Shown piece by piece: positions 6,301 through 6,709 of a DNA stretch of 6,709 nt. Where the stretch lies: positions 1-6,709 of the forward strand of contig CALERA010000070.1 of the NCBI GenBank assembly GCA_937908275.1, read 5' to 3'. A program made the translations under genes and the position numbers. How positions within the stretch are numbered: the first letter of the stretch is position 1; each line of letters opens with the position of its first letter. This DNA comes from an uncultured Desulfarculaceae bacterium. GTDB taxonomy: Bacteria > Desulfobacterota > Desulfarculia > Desulfarculales > Desulfarculaceae. The notes under the pieces were generated by a model. It was given only the letters and a program-made list of their open reading frames with translations. It ran no database searches and had not been told where the DNA came from.

Positions 6301-6674
6301 TTGCTCTCCTTCGGCGCAAGGTGGCAGTCCCAGCAATACGGCGCCACGCCCAGGTAGTTGTGGCACTGGTCGCAGAACTTGGCCTTGTCGGTGTGGCACT
6401 TCATGCACTCGTTCTGCAGGCTCATGTTATAGCGCTTGCCGTTGCTGGCCGTGTAGATGCGGTTGCCATCGCGCACCACCGAGTCGCGCCACTCGTCCAG
6501 GAGCTGCATGTGCGTGGAGCGCATGAACTCCTTGGAGGCCACGCACTCCTTCTGGTCCTTGGGCAGCTGCACCTCGGGCACCGGGCCGGCGTTGCCCTTG
6601 GCGTGCCAGAACGGGAAGGTGAAGATGGCCAGGAACACCAGGATCCCGAAGATGATCACCGGTTTGTCGTTCAT
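6297..6674 (-). CDS. dsrJ: DsrJ, membrane-anchored triheme cytochrome c of DsrMKJOP
   Basis: A 125-residue periplasmic cytochrome held by one N-terminal helix (about 5-23, IIFGILVFLAIFTF core). It carries three heme-binding CxxCH motifs: CMKCH (90-94), CDQCH (101-105) and CWDCH (114-118). The region KECV...MRSTHMQLLDEWRD (43-64) is the family signature; it supplies C44, M51, H55 and M56 as possible distal heme ligands, and DsrJ proteins are known for an unusual His/Cys-ligated heme. Size and heme number fit DsrJ. ATG 6674 shares one base with the stop of the upstream gene, and AGGAGGG (6684-6690) lies nine bases upstream inside that gene. It overlaps dsrO by four bases. In the complex it exchanges electrons with an unknown periplasmic partner and DsrO. 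Confidence 0.95.
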   Translation of the reverse strand: MNDKPVIIFGILVFLAIFTFPFWHAKGNAGPVPEVQLPKDQKECVASKEFMRSTHMQLLDEWRDSVVRDGNRIYTASNGKRYNMSLQNECMKCHTDKAKFCDQCHNYLGVAPYCWDCHLAPKESK

Positions 6675-6709
6675 TACTCCTCACCCTCCTCTCCGGCTTC
6701 CTCGTCGTC
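6674..6709 (-). CDS. dsrK: C-terminal end of the gene upstream of dsrJ, by position dsrK (partial)
   Basis: An open frame enters from the right edge and ends with TAA at 6676-6674, overlapping the dsrJ ATG by one base. Only 11 residues are visible: DDEEAGEEGEE, a strongly acidic tail. The residues alone do not identify it. The usual order dsrM-K-J-O-P makes it the end of DsrK, the cytoplasmic HdrD-like iron-sulfur subunit that acts on DsrC. The purine-rich codons of this tail also provide the ribosome binding site of dsrJ. Confidence 0.6.
   Translation of the reverse strand, partial: DDEEAGEEGEE

Noticed and set aside
5440..6408. DsrO extended to a start at 6408
   Set aside because: The extra 36 residues are an out-of-frame reading of the dsrJ heme region and would place the twin-arginine motif in the interior. 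ATG 6300 or 6297 has a ribosome binding site and the usual gene overlap.
1..6709. CRISPR arrays, tRNA or rRNA genes, insertion sequences, attachment sites
   Set aside because: No direct-repeat series, no cloverleaf or conserved rRNA sequence, and no transposase or integrase motif was seen. Base composition looks similar across all genes, with no sign of recent transfer.

Overview
This is a GC-rich bacterial contig end carrying two metabolic blocks. The organism is most likely an anaerobic, sulfate- or sulfur-compound-respiring bacterium, probably in the Desulfobacterota (Desulfarculus-like GC content and gene mix). The reasons are a recognisable dsrJ-dsrO-dsrP run (part of the DsrMKJOP membrane complex of dissimilatory sulfur metabolism), and oxygen-sensitive 2-hydroxyacyl-CoA dehydratase / benzoyl-CoA reductase-type proteins next to a CoA-transferase. 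The placement rests on gene content only.

Layout. Bases 1-46 are not biological: they are Illumina TruSeq index-primer sequence, including the 6-base index. They cut off the first gene and give it a false C-terminus. From 47 to 1948, on the minus strand, are two dehydratase-family genes in an operon read right to left. The upstream one (875-1948, GTG start) is complete. The downstream one (47-764) is truncated by the contig end. A 196-base divergent intergenic region (1949-2144) holds a good sigma70-type promoter for the minus-strand pair and a weaker candidate for the plus-strand gene. From 2145 to 4043 (plus, TTG start) is a 632-residue fusion of a 4-hydroxybutyrate/acetyl-CoA transferase-type region and a GNAT acetyltransferase domain. 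At the position of the catalytic glutamate of the transferase family it has glutamine.

Bases 4044-4268 lie between convergent genes and hold three consecutive hairpins: a plus-strand terminator, a perfect 21-bp inverted repeat with a 3-base loop, and a minus-strand terminator. From 4269 to the right edge, all on the minus strand and tightly packed, are dsrP (NrfD-type membrane quinol subunit), dsrO (Tat-exported iron-sulfur protein), dsrJ (triheme cytochrome c) and the last codons of an upstream gene, by position dsrK.

How they work together. DsrJ, DsrO and DsrP form the periplasmic and membrane part of a complex linking quinones and periplasmic redox carriers to the cytoplasmic DsrK/DsrC trisulfide step of sulfite reduction. 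The left block looks like a CoA-ester module: an [Fe-S] dehydratase or reductase pair beside a CoA-transferase-like protein, plausibly for fermentative or aromatic acyl-CoA substrates. The ATP-dependent activator such dehydratases need is not in the window. Nothing in the window shows a functional link between the two blocks.
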